64,000 nucleotides of DNA from Diadophis punctatus similis (taxonomy: Eukaryota > Chordata > Lepidosauria > Squamata > Dipsadidae). The DNA is taken from NCBI GenBank assembly GCA_023053685.1, contig JALIGW010000010.1, positions 15,172,419 through 15,236,418 of the forward strand, given 5' to 3'. The position numbers and the translations under genes were made by a program. Position 1 is the first letter of the stretch; each line of letters begins with the position of its first letter. Of this stretch, positions 43,998 through 56,001 are shown piece after piece. The notes under the pieces were generated by a model that saw nothing but the letters and a program-made list of their open reading frames with translations, was not told where the DNA came from and did not search any database.

Positions 43998-44996
43998 ATG
44001 GCTTCTAAGTCTGGAATGATTGTTTTGAACAAAAGAGCTGGCTATCTCTCCGCTTATACTTCTAAAATGCAACTTGTGACTGAGTCAACATCTCCACAGT
44101 CTTTGACATCTGAAAACTTATTAAGTACTTTAAAGATTATGAAACAGGATTTGATTTTGGAATTTAACCAAAAAATTACTGAAATAGAAAAAAAAATGCA
44201 GGATGCTTTAAAGAAGATGGAAAATCAGCTGAGGTTGGACATGTTAGAAGTCTGTAAGGGTTTAGCAACAAATATTGATGTTTTGGAGGACTGTATTGAA
44301 ACAAATAAACAAGCCTTGGCAACTTCGGTGGAATATATAAATAAATTTCAAAAAGACATTGCAAATTTTGAAACAGAGGTGTTGATGACACAGTTCAGAA
44401 GAATGGAATTCGCTATAAGACTGAGAGGGTTGAAGGAGGGATTATATGATGATTTGAAAGGAAGAATAATTGATGCTTTGGAGCAGATCTCTGGAATGTC
44501 TAAAGATGAATTAGCTACACAAATTGAAAAGATATATAGGGTCAACTCATGGTATGCAAAACAAGAGCTTTACGGAACAGAATTATACAGGTGACGTTTA
44601 AGAATAATCTTCAGGTGAATGGTCAAGAACTTAGGATATGGAAAGAAATTCCCTCTAAAATGTTCAAAGCTAGAAAAGAATTTACTTTTCTGATTGATGA
44701 ACTTAAAAGATTGAATTTACAATATAAATGGGAAGCACCAACTGGAGTAGCGGTGAAATTTTTGGGGAAAAGATATCGGTTGAACACGATAAAGAAAGCT
44801 ACTCAATTTTATGTCAATGGAAGAGCCAGTCTTATTGGATCAAAATGGAACAGTTTTAATGAGTCTAAGTGAATGGCAGAGTCAGAAAGATCGGGAAAAG
44901 GAGATGGAGGATCGGGATCAGACGGGAGACGAGCTGATAAATTTAAAATCATCAAGATATAAAAAGAGGCAACCAACAAGATACAAGGAGATGTAG
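43998..44996 (+). pseudogene. L1-type ORF1 of the HAL1-like element
   Basis: The start ATG is at 43998 (acaacaATGG). The order is a polar N-terminus, a coiled coil (about residues 48-125, KKMQDALKKMENQLRLDMLE), an RRM-like centre (MEFAIRLRGLKEGLYDDLKG, then IEKIYRVNSWYAK) and a C-terminal domain (FTFLIDELKRLNLQYKWEAP, GKRYRLNTIKKATQFYV). Compared with the ORF1 at 17617-18743, about 15 codons are deleted after NSWYAK, shifting the frame near 44560. A further stop at 44870 and frame change follow. The tail after 44820 does not resemble the other copy. It would have bound RNA. The present copy is broken. Confidence 0.85.
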
Positions 44997-45169
44997 TGTT
45001 GATATGTATTAGATGGATGGAGATTAATATGATTGTATTTTTCCTTTTCCTTTCTGTTTTATTTTTTTCTGATTTTTTTCCCTTTAATTTTTTTCTTTTA
45101 ATATTTTTTGAGGAATTGGAATTTTTAACTAAAATTATTAAATCATAAAGTATTATAATTGAAGTTGAT

Positions 45170-45895
45170 GTATAACAATGTTATGTTATTATGATGAATT
45201 TTATTAATGTTTTTTAGAGATTTAGAATTTTTAATATCTTTTATAGATTTAGAATTTTTTGGATTTAATTTTGACTAGATGTTGTTTAGGATAGTTGATT
45301 GAAATGAGGAGGAAGAAATTGTTTTTTTTTCTTTTGCATATCTCAGATTATTATTATTACTATCAATATTTTTTTAAGAATTATAATTTTTTGGAAGTAT
45401 ATAATTTGATCTATGGTAATATTATGCTATTAATATTATGATGAAGTTTAGGATTTTTAAAGTTGATGTATAACAATATTATGTTATTATGATGAATTTT
45501 AAAAGTTTTTTTATTTAATATTCAGATATTATTTATGTAATATGTGTTTAAGTTTTATTCAATTTTTGAGATTATTATTATTAATGTTTTTTAGAGATTT
45601 AGAATTATTAACATCTTTTAAAGATTTAGAATTTTTTGGAATTGTAATACTTATTCAAGTTTTATTTAATTTTGACTAGATGTTGTCTAGGATAGTTGAT
45701 TGAAATGAGGAGGAAGAAATTGTTTTCTTTCCTTTGTATACTTCAGTTTATTATTATTATTACTATCAATACCTCTTTAAGAAATATAATTTTTTGGAAG
45801 TATATAATTTGATGTATGGTAATATTATGCTATTAATATTATGATGAAGTCTTGGATTTTTTTTAGGGTAGATGATTGAAAGGAGGAGGAAGAAA
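45170..45895 (+). repeat. Large tandem duplication in the 3' region of the HAL1-like element
   Basis: Two copies about 380-390 bp apart share tttttagagatttagaatt, the ttttgactagatgttgt block, attgaaatgaggaggaagaa and aatattatgctattaatatt. A third partial copy of the last part starts near 45868 (gatgattgaaaggaggagga). The duplication explains much of the length where ORF2 would normally sit. Confidence 0.8.
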
Positions 45896-46159
45896 TTGTT
45901 CTTTTTCTTTTGTATAATTTTTTTCTTTATTATTAACTTTGCTTTTTCTGTAATTTTTTTTCTCTCCTTTGTATCTTTATTTCTATTTTTTCTTTATTTT
46001 TTCATTATTATTTTATATTTAGATGATATAAAATATAGAAGTTTAAGGATGTAATCTATTAATGTACAATGTGTAGTTGAGGGATTTTTGTGGTTTGTTT
46101 TTTTTCTTTTTTCACCAATTTACAGTATTGATATTATGCCCTGTATTCTCTCTGGGAAG

Positions 46160-46195
46160 TCCGGGGGGGAGGGGGGGAGGGAAGGGGGGGGAGAA
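46160..46195 (+). repeat. G-rich tract in the L1-type 3' UTR
   Basis: Runs of 4-8 guanines separated by single A or AA (ggggggagggggggagg). It corresponds in position to 22630-22704 in the other L1, so it is a conserved 3' UTR element of this L1 family. Confidence 0.8.
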
Positions 46196-46392
46196 AATTT
46201 TAAAAAATCTTTGTACTCTGTACTAATAAAACTTTTTCAATAAAAAAAAGAAAAGAAAAAGAAATCAAGGAAAATAAGATCTCCAAGATTCATCATCTCC
46301 AGAGCAAAGAATTTAATTTGAATACTTGAAAATATTAAGTGCAAATCAGTCAATTGGGAGACTGCCTAGAATAGCATGAGAAGGATCTATAC

Positions 46393-46832
46393 CAGGGGTG
46401 TCAAACTCAATTTCATTGAGCACCGAATAAGGGCTGTGGTTGACCTCGGGGGGCCAGGCAGGCGTGGCTTACTGGATGGGTATGACCAACTGGGTGGGCA
46501 TGGCCAGCTTGATACCACTCACTGGGCATGGCCGACTGGGTGAGCATGGCCGACTGGGTGAGCGTGGCCAACTTGACACCACTCCTCAAACTTCTGGCAT
46601 GTTTCTTCTTCGCACTGGGTTACTGGGCCAAAGACACGCTGCCCTGATGTTTCCTCTTTGCATTGGGTAGACCGGGCTGAAGCCACGCTGACCCGATGTT
46701 TCCTCTTCACAAGGGCCAAAGCAACACGGGCCAGACCCTTACATTTTCCAGGATGGCCCCACGGGCCGGATCTGGCCACATTGTGGGCCAGATCTGGCCC
46801 ACGGGCCTTGTGTTTGACACCAAGGACCCCTC
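46393..46832. mobile_element. hAT-type non-autonomous element (CAGGGGTGTCAAAC ends)
   Basis: The left end is CAGGGGTGTCAAACTC and the right end gtgtttgacacc, followed by a slightly altered aaggacccctcag. The flanks share agaaggatctat (46379-46390 and 46833-46844), longer than the expected 8 bp, so the exact borders are uncertain. The body has GGGCGTGGC-like repeats (46450-46570) and a duplicated 'cgatgtttcctctt' module. No transposase. Confidence 0.7.
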
Positions 46833-46844
46833 AGAAGGATCTAT

Positions 46845-47189
46845 GGCAACCACAGAGAGGCCTTCTTATGTAAGTTGTCCATCCTTGCTAAATAAATAGA
46901 ATATTCCATTTAGAGATGTCATATGAATATTCTACTCAGTCAAATTTCTAGTAATTCAAGGGCTTGCCAACTATAGAATCTCTTCTATTTCTCATCTTCA
47001 CTGTATAGTGAGTATATTACTTCATAAATGAGCAGAATACCTCTGAATTTCATATTATGTTAGTAAGCTCCTCAGTGTTCAAAATTTTATCACAAAAGTC
47101 ACATCAGCAAAAAAAAATCTCTTGATTCATTATCAAGAAACCATTTCAGAGATTTTTGTGGTATTTTTAAATTTTAATTTAATCTAATT
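46845..47189. other. AT-rich spacer
   Basis: Nothing recognised before the L2 tail. Confidence 0.5.
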
Positions 47190-50100
47190 TAATTTAATTA
47201 AAAGTTCTTATAGGCCGCCCAATCCCATAGGACTCAGGGCGGCGTACAACATGAATAAGAACAATATACATAATACATAAATTTAAAAAACATTTCATAA
47301 TTTTGAAAAGAACATTCATTCATGGGGGAATCCGATCTTCTTCACCCCGCCTGCCGGAAGAGCCATGTTTTTACGGCTTTGCGGAAGGCCAGTAGAGTGG
47401 GGATAGTCCGGATCTCTGGTGGGATTTGGTTCCAGAGAGATGGGGCTCCCACAGAGAAGGCTCTCCCCCGTGGACCCACCAAACGACATTGTTTGGCTGA
47501 TGGGACCCGGAGGAGGTCCACTCTGTGGGACCTAACTGGTCAAAGGGAGGTATGTGGTAGGATGCAATCCCGGAGGTAACCTGGTCCTGAGCCATGTAGG
47601 GCTTTAAAGGTCAAAACCAACACCTTAAATTGCGACCGGAGACTAATAGGCAACCAATGCAGCTGGCGGAGAATGGGTGTTACGTGGGTATATGTAACAC
47701 CTATGCGGCACACCCACCACAGCTCACGCAGCTGCATTCTGTACCAATTGCAGTCTCCAGATGCTCTTTGAGGGGAGCCCCATGTAGAGCGCATTACAGT
47801 AGTCCAGCCGTGAGGTGACAAGGGCATGAGTGACTGTGAGCAAAGCCTCCCTCTCCAGGTAGGATCGCAATTGATGCACAAGACGGATCTGTGCAAAGGT
47901 CCCCCTAGCCACAGCTGAAAGATGTTGCTCCAATTTTATCTGTGGGTCTAGGAGAACACCCAAATTGCAAACCCGTTCTGAGGGAGTCAATTTTTCTCCC
48001 CCAAGAACCAAGGAGGGACAGTCGACATAATCCCTGGGGGGCAATATCCATAGCCACTCAGTCTTGTCAGGGTTGAGTTTGAGTCTGTTCACTCCCATCC
48101 AGACCCTCACATCGTCCAGGCAGCGGCACATTACATCAACTGCTTCACTGAACTGACACGGGGTGGAGATGTACAACTGGGTATCATCAGCATACTGCTG
48201 ATACCTCACCCCGTGTCGTCGGATGATCTCACCCAGTGGTTTCATGTAAATATTAAACAGGATGGGCGAGAGGACTAAGCCCCGCAGCACCTCGCAAATC
48301 AGGGGCCTAGGGGCCGACCTCTGCCCTCCTGTCAACACCGACTGCATCCTATTGGAGAGGTAGGAGGAGAACCACCGTAAAACGGTGCCTCCCACTCCCA
48401 CCTCCCCAAGACGACGCAGAAGGATACCATGGTCAATGATATCGAAAGCCGCTGAGAGGTCAAGTAACACCAGGATGGAGGAATGACCTCCATCCCGGGC
48501 TCGCCAGAAATCATCCATCAGAGCGACCAAAGCAGTCTCCATACTGTAGCCGCGCCTGAAACCCAATTGAAAGGGATCCAGATAATCAGTGTCCTTCAAT
48601 AACCGCAGGAGTTGGAGCGACACCACTTTCTCAACAACTTTACCCACGAAGGGTAAGTTGGAGACTGGACGGAAGTTCTTTAAATCCGCTGGGTCTAGGG
48701 AAAGCTTCTTGAGGAGGGGACTCACCACCGCAGCTTTTAAGGGCTGCGGGATGGACCCCTCTCTCAAAGATGCGATCACAACAGCCTGGAGCCAGCCGCG
48801 TGTCACCTTCCTGCTGGCTGAGACCAGCCAGGAGGGGCACGGGTCCAATAAACAAGTGGAGGTGCTCATCGGTCCTATGGCCTTGTCCACATCATCAGGA
48901 GTGATAGGCTCAAACTCATCCCACATAACAGGACTAAGACTCGCCCCTGTCATCTCGGCTTGCCCTGTCTAAATGGAGTCCAGGTCTGTCCGAATCTGAA
49001 TGACTTTGTCCGCCAGAAACTGAGAAAATTCCTCAGCTCTGCCCTGCAAGGGATCTTCGCCTCCCTCCTTGGCAAGAAGGGAGCGAGTCACCCTAAACAG
49101 AGCGGCTGGGCGGGAGTCGGCGGACGCAATAAGGGCGGAAAAATGCGAACATTTTGCCGCCCATATCGCCACTAAGTAAGACTTAATGAAAGTTCTTAAA
49201 AGTGTCCAGTCAGACTCAGCTTTACTAGCTCTCCATCGTCGCTCTAGGCGTCTCTTTTGGTGCTTCATCTCCTGGAGTTCCTCGGTGAACCAAGGGGCCC
49301 TCCTGGATCCGCTGCCCCGGAGAGGCCGCAAAGGCGCAATCCGATCTAAAGCCCCCATTGCCGCCCGGTTCCAGGCAGCAACTAGAGCCTCAGATGAATT
49401 GTGTACCAGGGATTCAGGTATTTCCCCAAGTTCCCTCTGAAATCCTTCGGATTCCATTAGGTGCCTGGGGCGGAACCACTTAATTGGTCCCGCCTCCTTG
49501 CGGTGGAGGAGTGGTGCCATGAAATCCAACCTCAGAAGGAAATGATCTGACCACGACAAGGGTACTGTGACTAAACCCCCCAGCCTCAGATCATCTCTCC
49601 ACTGCCCTGAGAGAAACACAAGGTCAAGCGTGTGACCTCCCTCATGAGTTGGACCCTGAACTACTTGGGACAGGTCCATGGTTGTCATGGAAGCCATGAA
49701 CTCCTGGACTGCCTCCGAGGTTTCACCAGGCAATGGCAGATTGAAGTCCCCCAGCACCATCAACCTGGGGAACTCAATCGCCAGCCCCGCTATCGCCTCG
49801 AGCAGAACAGGCAGGGCCTTTGCAACGCAGCTAGGAGGCAAGTACGTTAGCAGAAGGCCCACCTGAACCCCTAAGTCCAACTTCAGAAGAAGCATCTCAC
49901 ACCCAACAATCTCCGGGGCAGGGCTCCTTCGAGGACATAGATTCTGGTGAGCTATAATAGCCACTCCTCCACCCCTTCCCTGGCGTTGCGGCTGATGCTG
50001 AACTGAGAAACCGTCCGGGCACATTTCGGAGAGGGAACCCCCCCTCCTGACCCAGCCAGGTCTCAGTGATGCATGCCAGGTCAGCCCCCTCTTCCAGGAT

Positions 50101-51745
50101 TAAATCCCGTACAAGGGGGGCCTTGTTCATGATCGACCTGGCATTCAACAGCATCAGCTTGAGCCCAGGGCCCTGACATCCCTGGTTACCAGGTACTCGG
50201 GCTGAGCTAGATGGAACCAAACCAGAGAGGCCAGAACAAGGAATTGCTTGCAAACAGCAAGTTCTCGTTCCCCGAGAGCGGCCTACCCCTCTGCTCCCGC
50301 CGTACCTACCCCTCCCTGTTATGACCATAATGCTCCCCCTCCCCATCCCACCAGAGATCTCTTCCCCTCCCCCACCGGTCCCCCACTCTCCTGGTAGGCC
50401 ATACACTCCATTCATACTGAGCTTGGGGTCGGACTCAAACCCCCCTCCGCTTCTGTTTCCACACTCAGCAGAGGGGGGCAGAATCCTAGCCCCTGGCTCA
50501 TTCATTTCCTCAAAAATCTTAACCATCTACACATGCATCTCCATCAGACATAACCATACACACTCACAACAGCACACTATAACAGAGGTAGGTTAGCAGG
50601 TTTAAAAGGAGAAACCCCAGATGGAGAAAAAATGGTCTCCAGTCCTTGAGCTGTTGTTGGATTTACAGTTCTTTGTGGCCCAATGCCAAGTTTCGGGGAG
50701 CCAGTAATCCAGGGGCCAGAAGCGTGACCCATTGTCAGGATGTCTTTTATAGTTCCAAAAACCCCTCCCCCCGGTATAAGATGGTACTCTACCTGAGGGG
50801 AGGCTCCCATACAAATAACATAAACACCAGGAGAGGGTGTTGATCCTTGCCTTAGTCCAAATGATATGCCTAGTCATCATTGGGGTCATAGTAAAATCAA
50901 AGTTGCATCGATGAAACCGATCTGGATGGCCTCGGCCCAGCCCCTGCAGCGTCAAAAACACCCACAGAGACCTACAGAGACAATTCCAATGACAATGGCA
51001 ATGGTGTTCGGCAACCCATCTCCGGGAATCACAGCTGGAAAATGTTCCCGAAAGCGCCGCAGTGACGAAAATAAAAGTGGCAGCAATGTCAGCACTCGAC
51101 TTCCAGGCTTCAGCAATGGCAATGTCAGCCCTGGGTATAAAGCGCTCAGCTCTCGGCACTCGGCAAACCCACCACGAAGGACGACAGCTGGCAAATCTCC
51201 CCCGCAGCCGCCAAAATCATCCAGCTGCAATGTCGGACCAAGCAGCCCATATGCAGCAAGAAAAAGTTTAAAGGGCGAGGCACGGTGAAACTCTCAGCAA
51301 CCGAAATCGGCACACTATCCAAGTTCCCTGTCCCTCCTTCCAAAAGCTGCTTGGCCCGGCAAATCAGCCCCTCAGTTCATCAGTCTTCGTTCGATTAATC
51401 CTCCAAACCTGCAGTCAGGCCAGCAAACTAGCCCTCACGGCATCAATGTCGCTCCTAAAAAGGGCGACGGTCTTCCCCGAGCGCTGATCGAAATAGGGAG
51501 GAGAGGCAGTAACAGCGGGTAAGTAAGTTGACCCTGTAACGCCTGCCTGGTGCCTCACAAGCTCTTATCTCTCCCCGAGGACAAAAATCCAGAAAGAGGG
51601 GTCTCCCTTTGGCAAAAAGCCTGAGGAAAGTTCTAAGTTTTCAGGGAGTGAGATCTTTCTCCACCGTCTTGCCGTGGCTCCTCCCTCCTATCTTGTCTGG
51701 GCCTGGTGCTTTTCCCAGCTTCTGTCCCACTCCATTTAATCCCAC
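47190..51745 (-). mobile_element. Near full-length L2-type LINE
   Basis: In minus orientation the leader starts near 51745 (ctgggaaaagcaccaggccc, then aagacggtggagaaagatct). A long GC-rich leader runs to about 50530, then the endonuclease-RT frame to 47540. The 3' UTR has 'gccgccctgagtcc', seen in reverse near 47215-47245, and an AT-rich tail. The RT C-terminal domain is clearly homologous to 15166-15668. Only a few inactivating changes are present, so it is one of the younger LINEs here. Confidence 0.85.
47540..50526 (-). pseudogene. L2-type endonuclease-reverse transcriptase
   Basis: After a glycine-rich start of unknown function, the endonuclease begins LKLMLLNARSIMNKAPLVRD, then ADLACITETWL, LMVLGDFNLPLPG and LSWSDHFLLRLDF. 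The RT has LKNFRPVSNLPFVGKVVEK, PFQLGFRRGYSMETALVAL, LVLLDLSAAFDIIDH, VLSPILFNIYMKPLG and the active-site box YQQYADDTQLYIS. The C-terminal domain ([28 protein letters not shown]) ends it. Breaks are a frameshift in a C-run near 50040, an in-frame TAG at 48969-48971, and a frameshift near 47730. Otherwise open over nearly 1000 codons. Confidence 0.88.
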
Positions 51746-53084
51746 TCCATTGATTGAATTCCAATTTTAACTGAGAAAAATGAGGAACTCCTTGAGTTCT
51801 CAGCATTGTAAGAAAACATTCGGTTTCCTGGGCATTGGGATGGGTGCCTATGTCAGTCAATTGGAGGGTGGAGAGTGATGTTTCCTTTTCTCTTGAAATA
51901 AAATAAGATTCACTCTGCCATCACATTTTATTGAAGTTTAACTTCCACAGAATGGAAAATACTTGAGAAAAATAAGTGATTCCCTGAGGATTTTGTACTA
52001 ACTTCTTCTCCTCCAGTTGCTCAATATCTTCTCATTGGGTTGTATGTGGAAGAAAATTTCCAGGTTAACCTGATATAATTTTTAATTGGTGCATAATTTG
52101 ATTTTTTTCTAGCATTTCAGGGATAGAGAAGAAGACTACTAAAGCAAAAATTTACTTTTCTAAATGTGATCAGTTGTGCAATCCTGACTACTGTCTTCAC
52201 ATTGGCCACTCTTCTATTACATACCCATTCATTTGTTAATCTTCATTTTTAATGGTCAAGGTTGCTTAAGAGAATCAAAGCATGTGTTCCTTCTCTGTTC
52301 CCCCATTCCCAGCTTGGTTTAACTTAGTAAATAATTTATCCAGAGTTCACTTAGTTCTTTTAAATGTCACACAGCCATAGACACACATGTGACTTGGAAG
52401 CTGCAGTAAGCTTTCCTCATGGCCAAATGATAACTCAATGATTCACTCTCTAAATTATACTGGTATCAAAGATTCCCATTCTTCTCTGAAAGTATAAAGT
52501 GTTCCAACATAGAGCAGCAGCATTAACACATTTCTCCAAAATGGGAACAATATTCACCACCTTGTACAGCCAAGAGACTCAATGTGTTTGCATGCTACGA
52601 GTTTGAAAAGAACACATGTTATAAAGCAGAGATTATGTCCTATTTAAGGTGTACTTAACAGTTGATCCAATAACCAAGGGCAAAAGTCAACACAACAAAA
52701 TGTTTGAACAGTTTAAGTTTCATTCACAGAAATTCAAGTAGAGGGTTGATCAACAGGAAAAATGTGATTTCAAAAGTGAAGTCCAAGAGCAGTCTAGGCA
52801 TCAAGGTCAATAATCAGACTGGATCAAAAAAGAGGCAGAAACAAGTTTTGTAATAGAATCTAAAGTCAGCCCAGGAATCAAAACTGAGGATCAGTGACAA
52901 GATAGAGTCAAGAGTACCACAAGGTCAAGAGCTTTTAACAGAACATTTTTCTTACACTGATAGTTCAGAAAGGGGGTCTTATAAAGTTAGCACAAGTGGG
53001 ACTCTAATTATGCTCCAGCTGTCAAGTATCAATTGTTTCAAGAGAAATTATGACTTGCAAAACCTAACTTCTCAAGTCTATGGA
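51746..53084. other. Non-coding stretch
   Basis: No domain-bearing frames. The text near 52740-52930 (gtccaagagcagtctaggcatcaaggtcaa style) is mildly repetitive but I cannot assign it. Confidence 0.45.
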
Positions 53085-53760
53085 GATTCTCAGTCATCCA
53101 GGTCATGGTTGTCTCAAAGGTGCTTTTCTCAAGAGGCAACTGAACTTTCTTGTTTTTCTTTTGGAGACGTTTTGCTTCTCATCCAAGAAGCTTCTTCAGC
53201 TCTGACTGGATGGTGGGGAATGGAAGGATTTATATTCTTTTGCATTCTTTTAGAGAGCTGTAGAGGCCACTTGGAGTTTTATCTATGTCCTCAGGGTTAC
53301 CTGAGTAGTGCAAATGGATGTGGAACTTTCTTGGGACTGCTGAAAGGACTGTGTTGTAGACTGGAGATAGATGATATTGTATCCCTCCCCATCTGTTGAG
53401 AGAGGGCTGTTCAATTTTGACATAGATGGCCTCTTTGATCTCTTTCAAACCAACATACCTCTCTGTCCAAAATGTGGACTTTGCTGTCTTCAAAAGAGTG
53501 GCCTTTGTCTTTTAAATGAAGATGGTCCAAATCTATTTTAGAGGGCATGACAAGCAAGCAACCTTTGGATCTTCCAAATAACTGGACATAATTGAAACTG
53601 GAGACTAATAATATCTGGAGAAGCACTGACTGCCCACTTATTCTACAGAGATACATTGTAAATTGTATTACCAACTGTGTCTCCCAAAATACCCAATTTT
53701 GAACCCATATCAAACAAAGGCTTTCTGAAGTATTCAGTGGGTAAAAAAAAAAGTCAGCCA
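53085..53760 (-). mobile_element. Penelope-like element, C-terminal and 3' fragment
   Basis: Minus-strand frames give HLHLKDKGHSFEDSKVHILD, then, after a frameshift near 53430, EIKEAIYVKIEQPSLN and GGIQYHLSPVYNTVLSAVPR. This order (HxxxxGHSF, ILDRE, VKEAIY, PSLNR) matches the C-terminal GIY-YIG-associated region of Penelope-like retroelements as I remember them. The 3' UTR (53085-53210 in reverse) has gctgaagaagcttcttggat and is the source sequence type for the foldback at 3190-3390. The RT itself is absent. Confidence 0.6.
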
Positions 53761-53914
53761 AACTTTAGAATGCACTAAACCAATCTTACAGTGGGATGGA
53801 GGATATGAAGGCTTTCAGTGAATAAATTTAATGTGACTTGTAACAAGCAACAATGATCAGAGGAAGCAATATACATAGAAATGATACAACTTCAATTGCA
53901 TGGTAGGACCAAAT

Positions 53915-54962
53915 CAGGGGTCCTCAAACTACGCCCCCTGGGATGGATACGTGCAATGAATGTTTGTACTGTTACTGCAGAGAGTCTCCCCTTCGGGGTC
54001 TTTTTGTGTGGGTTGGAGGGGGGGCAGAAATTCCAACTTGGGGTCTGCTTTGGCCTCCTGGTGCCGGGGCTTTGGGCAAAGGCTGGAGGGAAGTGCCGCT
54101 GGTGGCGAAGAGCCACAGGGCCTTGTTCCAGTGAGACTGTATCATGGCCTGGAACTGACTGACCATCTCAGTCTACTGAGCCTCCAGATGTTGGTACCTG
54201 GCCTTGCACTCCCGCAGATCTTCCCTCTGCTTGGAAAGCCTATGCTTGTAGTCCTCAGTGAGGTGCTTCTGCTGAACCTCCTTCTTGGTCAGAACCAATT
54301 TGAACTCAGCCAGCTGTTTTGCCAATTCTTTCTCATGGTGGCTGCTTAGCTCCAACAACTGCTTCCTATTGGGACCCTAAGGAGCCCAGGCGGGCAGGCG
54401 AGGAGTGGCTGGTAGGGGAGGGACGAGTAGAGTGTCGAGATGTGAGACAGCTTTGCTCCCCCTTCCTGGGGAGACTGTAAATAATTAGAGGAGAATGGAC
54501 CTTGTTTCCCCATGGGTGTATACCCTTAAAGAAAATAAAACCCGAAGTATATATTCTAATAAACACCTTTATTATAAAAGTAACAAAACCTAGATAACTA
54601 CATCTTATCGGTATCTCAGAGATGGACAAAGGAAAGTAAGAGAAGAAGAGAAGAATAAAGACATGCACAGTAGCTCATAAATCACAAGTCATCCTTATCT
54701 CTATGTTGATACAAGTTCAGAGCCAGCTACCATAATGCTCAGTATGGAAGCTCAGCTGGCAAATACAAAAAGAACGCAGTGACATAGAGGGCGGCGAGGC
54801 ACCCCTTGACGTGAGTGACATCAAGTTGGCCATGCCCACCCAGTCACACGACCACCTAGCCACGCCCACCCAGCCAGTGATTAGGCAGATCATATTAGTG
54901 GTCTGCGGGATCTAAAATTATGAATTTAGTGGTCCCTGAGGTCCAAAAGGTTGGGGACCCTG
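53915..54962. mobile_element. Old hAT-like element(s) with a coiled-coil coding segment
   Basis: The left end is CAGGGGTCCTCAAACTACG. The right end, in reverse, is CAGGGTCCCCAACCTTTTGG. The ends are similar but not identical, and the flanking octamers (gaccaaat and atctagtc) do not match, so this could be one old element or two abutting ones. GGGCGTGGC-type repeats in reverse orientation (54825-54885) lie near the right end. A host-like coiled-coil frame is inside (53972-54358). Confidence 0.55.
53972..54358 (-). pseudogene. Coiled-coil protein fragment of unknown origin
   Basis: The minus-strand frame begins MLELSSHHEKELAKQLAEFK, continues LTKKEVQQKHLTEDYKHRLS, KQREDLRECKARYQHLEAQ, meets one TAG, and goes on in the same frame with TEMVSQFQAMIQSHWNKALW and a proline-rich tail to about 53972. 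The charged heptad pattern is that of a long coiled coil. The composition and low number of disruptions differ from the surroundings. I do not recognise the gene. It could be a piece of host transcript captured in a transposon, or an unfamiliar transposon ORF. Confidence 0.5.
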
Positions 54963-55526
54963 ATCTAGTCCACACTTAAGAGTATCTTTGGGTTCTTTGT
55001 CAAATAGTTTGCTCTCAGAATCTGTTAAGAAAACTACCCAGTCAAATATAAGGTAAGATTAGTCTGACAACTGTGTTTTTGACAAAGCCATGCTGATTTT
55101 TGGTACTTGCTACATTCTTCTCTCAATGCTTATATATCAATCTATTCATGATCTGCTGTAAATTGTCCCAGTATCTATGCTGAACTGATTTTGCATTTTA
55201 CTGGGTCTTTCTTCACTCCCTTTTTGAAGATAGGGACATTATTTGTTTTCTACCTCTTTAAAGCACTTGACCTGTTTTCAAGGATTTTTCAGAAATAATA
55301 CATAAGAAATTGGCCCGGCCGTTAGCTAATTCTTTTAAAGTACAATTTATTGATTAATTTGATTTCTATAGCTGCCCATCTCAACAATCACTCTAGGCAG
55401 CATGCATCATAAAAACAATTAAAACCATACAAAATAAATATGTATGGTCATGGATAAACCTATTGCCATGAATGTAATATTTACTCAAGTAGAGGACATT
55501 GCCTCTACTCCAACAACTTGAAATAC
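54963..55526. other. Non-coding stretch
   Basis: Contains text reminiscent of CR1 RT in reverse (agccatgctgatttttggta near 55090), too decayed to annotate as coding. Otherwise nothing recognised. Confidence 0.4.
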
Positions 55527-55534
55527 CTGTGCAC

Positions 55535-55993
55535 CAGTGGTGGGTTCCTACCAGTGCAGTCCACTCTATCGCACCAGTAGCGGCGGGCTGGTGACGTCAT
55601 CAAGAGGCTACCGACCTGGTGCGGTCGGTTGCCAGTGCCTAGGAGCCGCCATCTTTTTTTGAGAATTTTTCGGCGATTTTTTGCTTCTGTGCATGTGCGG
55701 AAGCAAAATCGTGCCGAAATGTCGCGAGGAGACGTGCGCGCGTGTGAGATTTCAGTGAGATTTCGCTTCCGCGCATGCACGGAAGCAAAAAATCACTGAA
55801 ATCGCGTGCGTGCGTGCGTCCCCTCGCAAGATTTTGGTGCAATTTTGCTTCCGTGCATGCGTGGAAGCAAAATCTCGTGAGGGGCATGCGCACACACCAT
55901 GCACGCATGCGTACAAAATGTGCACGCATACACGAAATGTGGGGATGCGCGCACAGCGCACCGGTAGCAAGGTAAGTGAGCAACCCGCCCCTG
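55535..55993. mobile_element. hAT MITE with perfect 8-bp target duplication
   Basis: Ends are CAGTGGTGGGTT and, in reverse from the right, CAGGGGCGGGTT. The octamer ctgtgcac lies at 55527-55534 and 55994-56001. Inside, a module of the type 'gcttccgcgcatgcacggaa' is repeated several times in alternating orientation and is CpG-rich. 459 bp, no transposase. The overlapping open frames here arise from this repeat. Confidence 0.9.
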
Positions 55994-56001
55994 CTGTGCA
56001 C

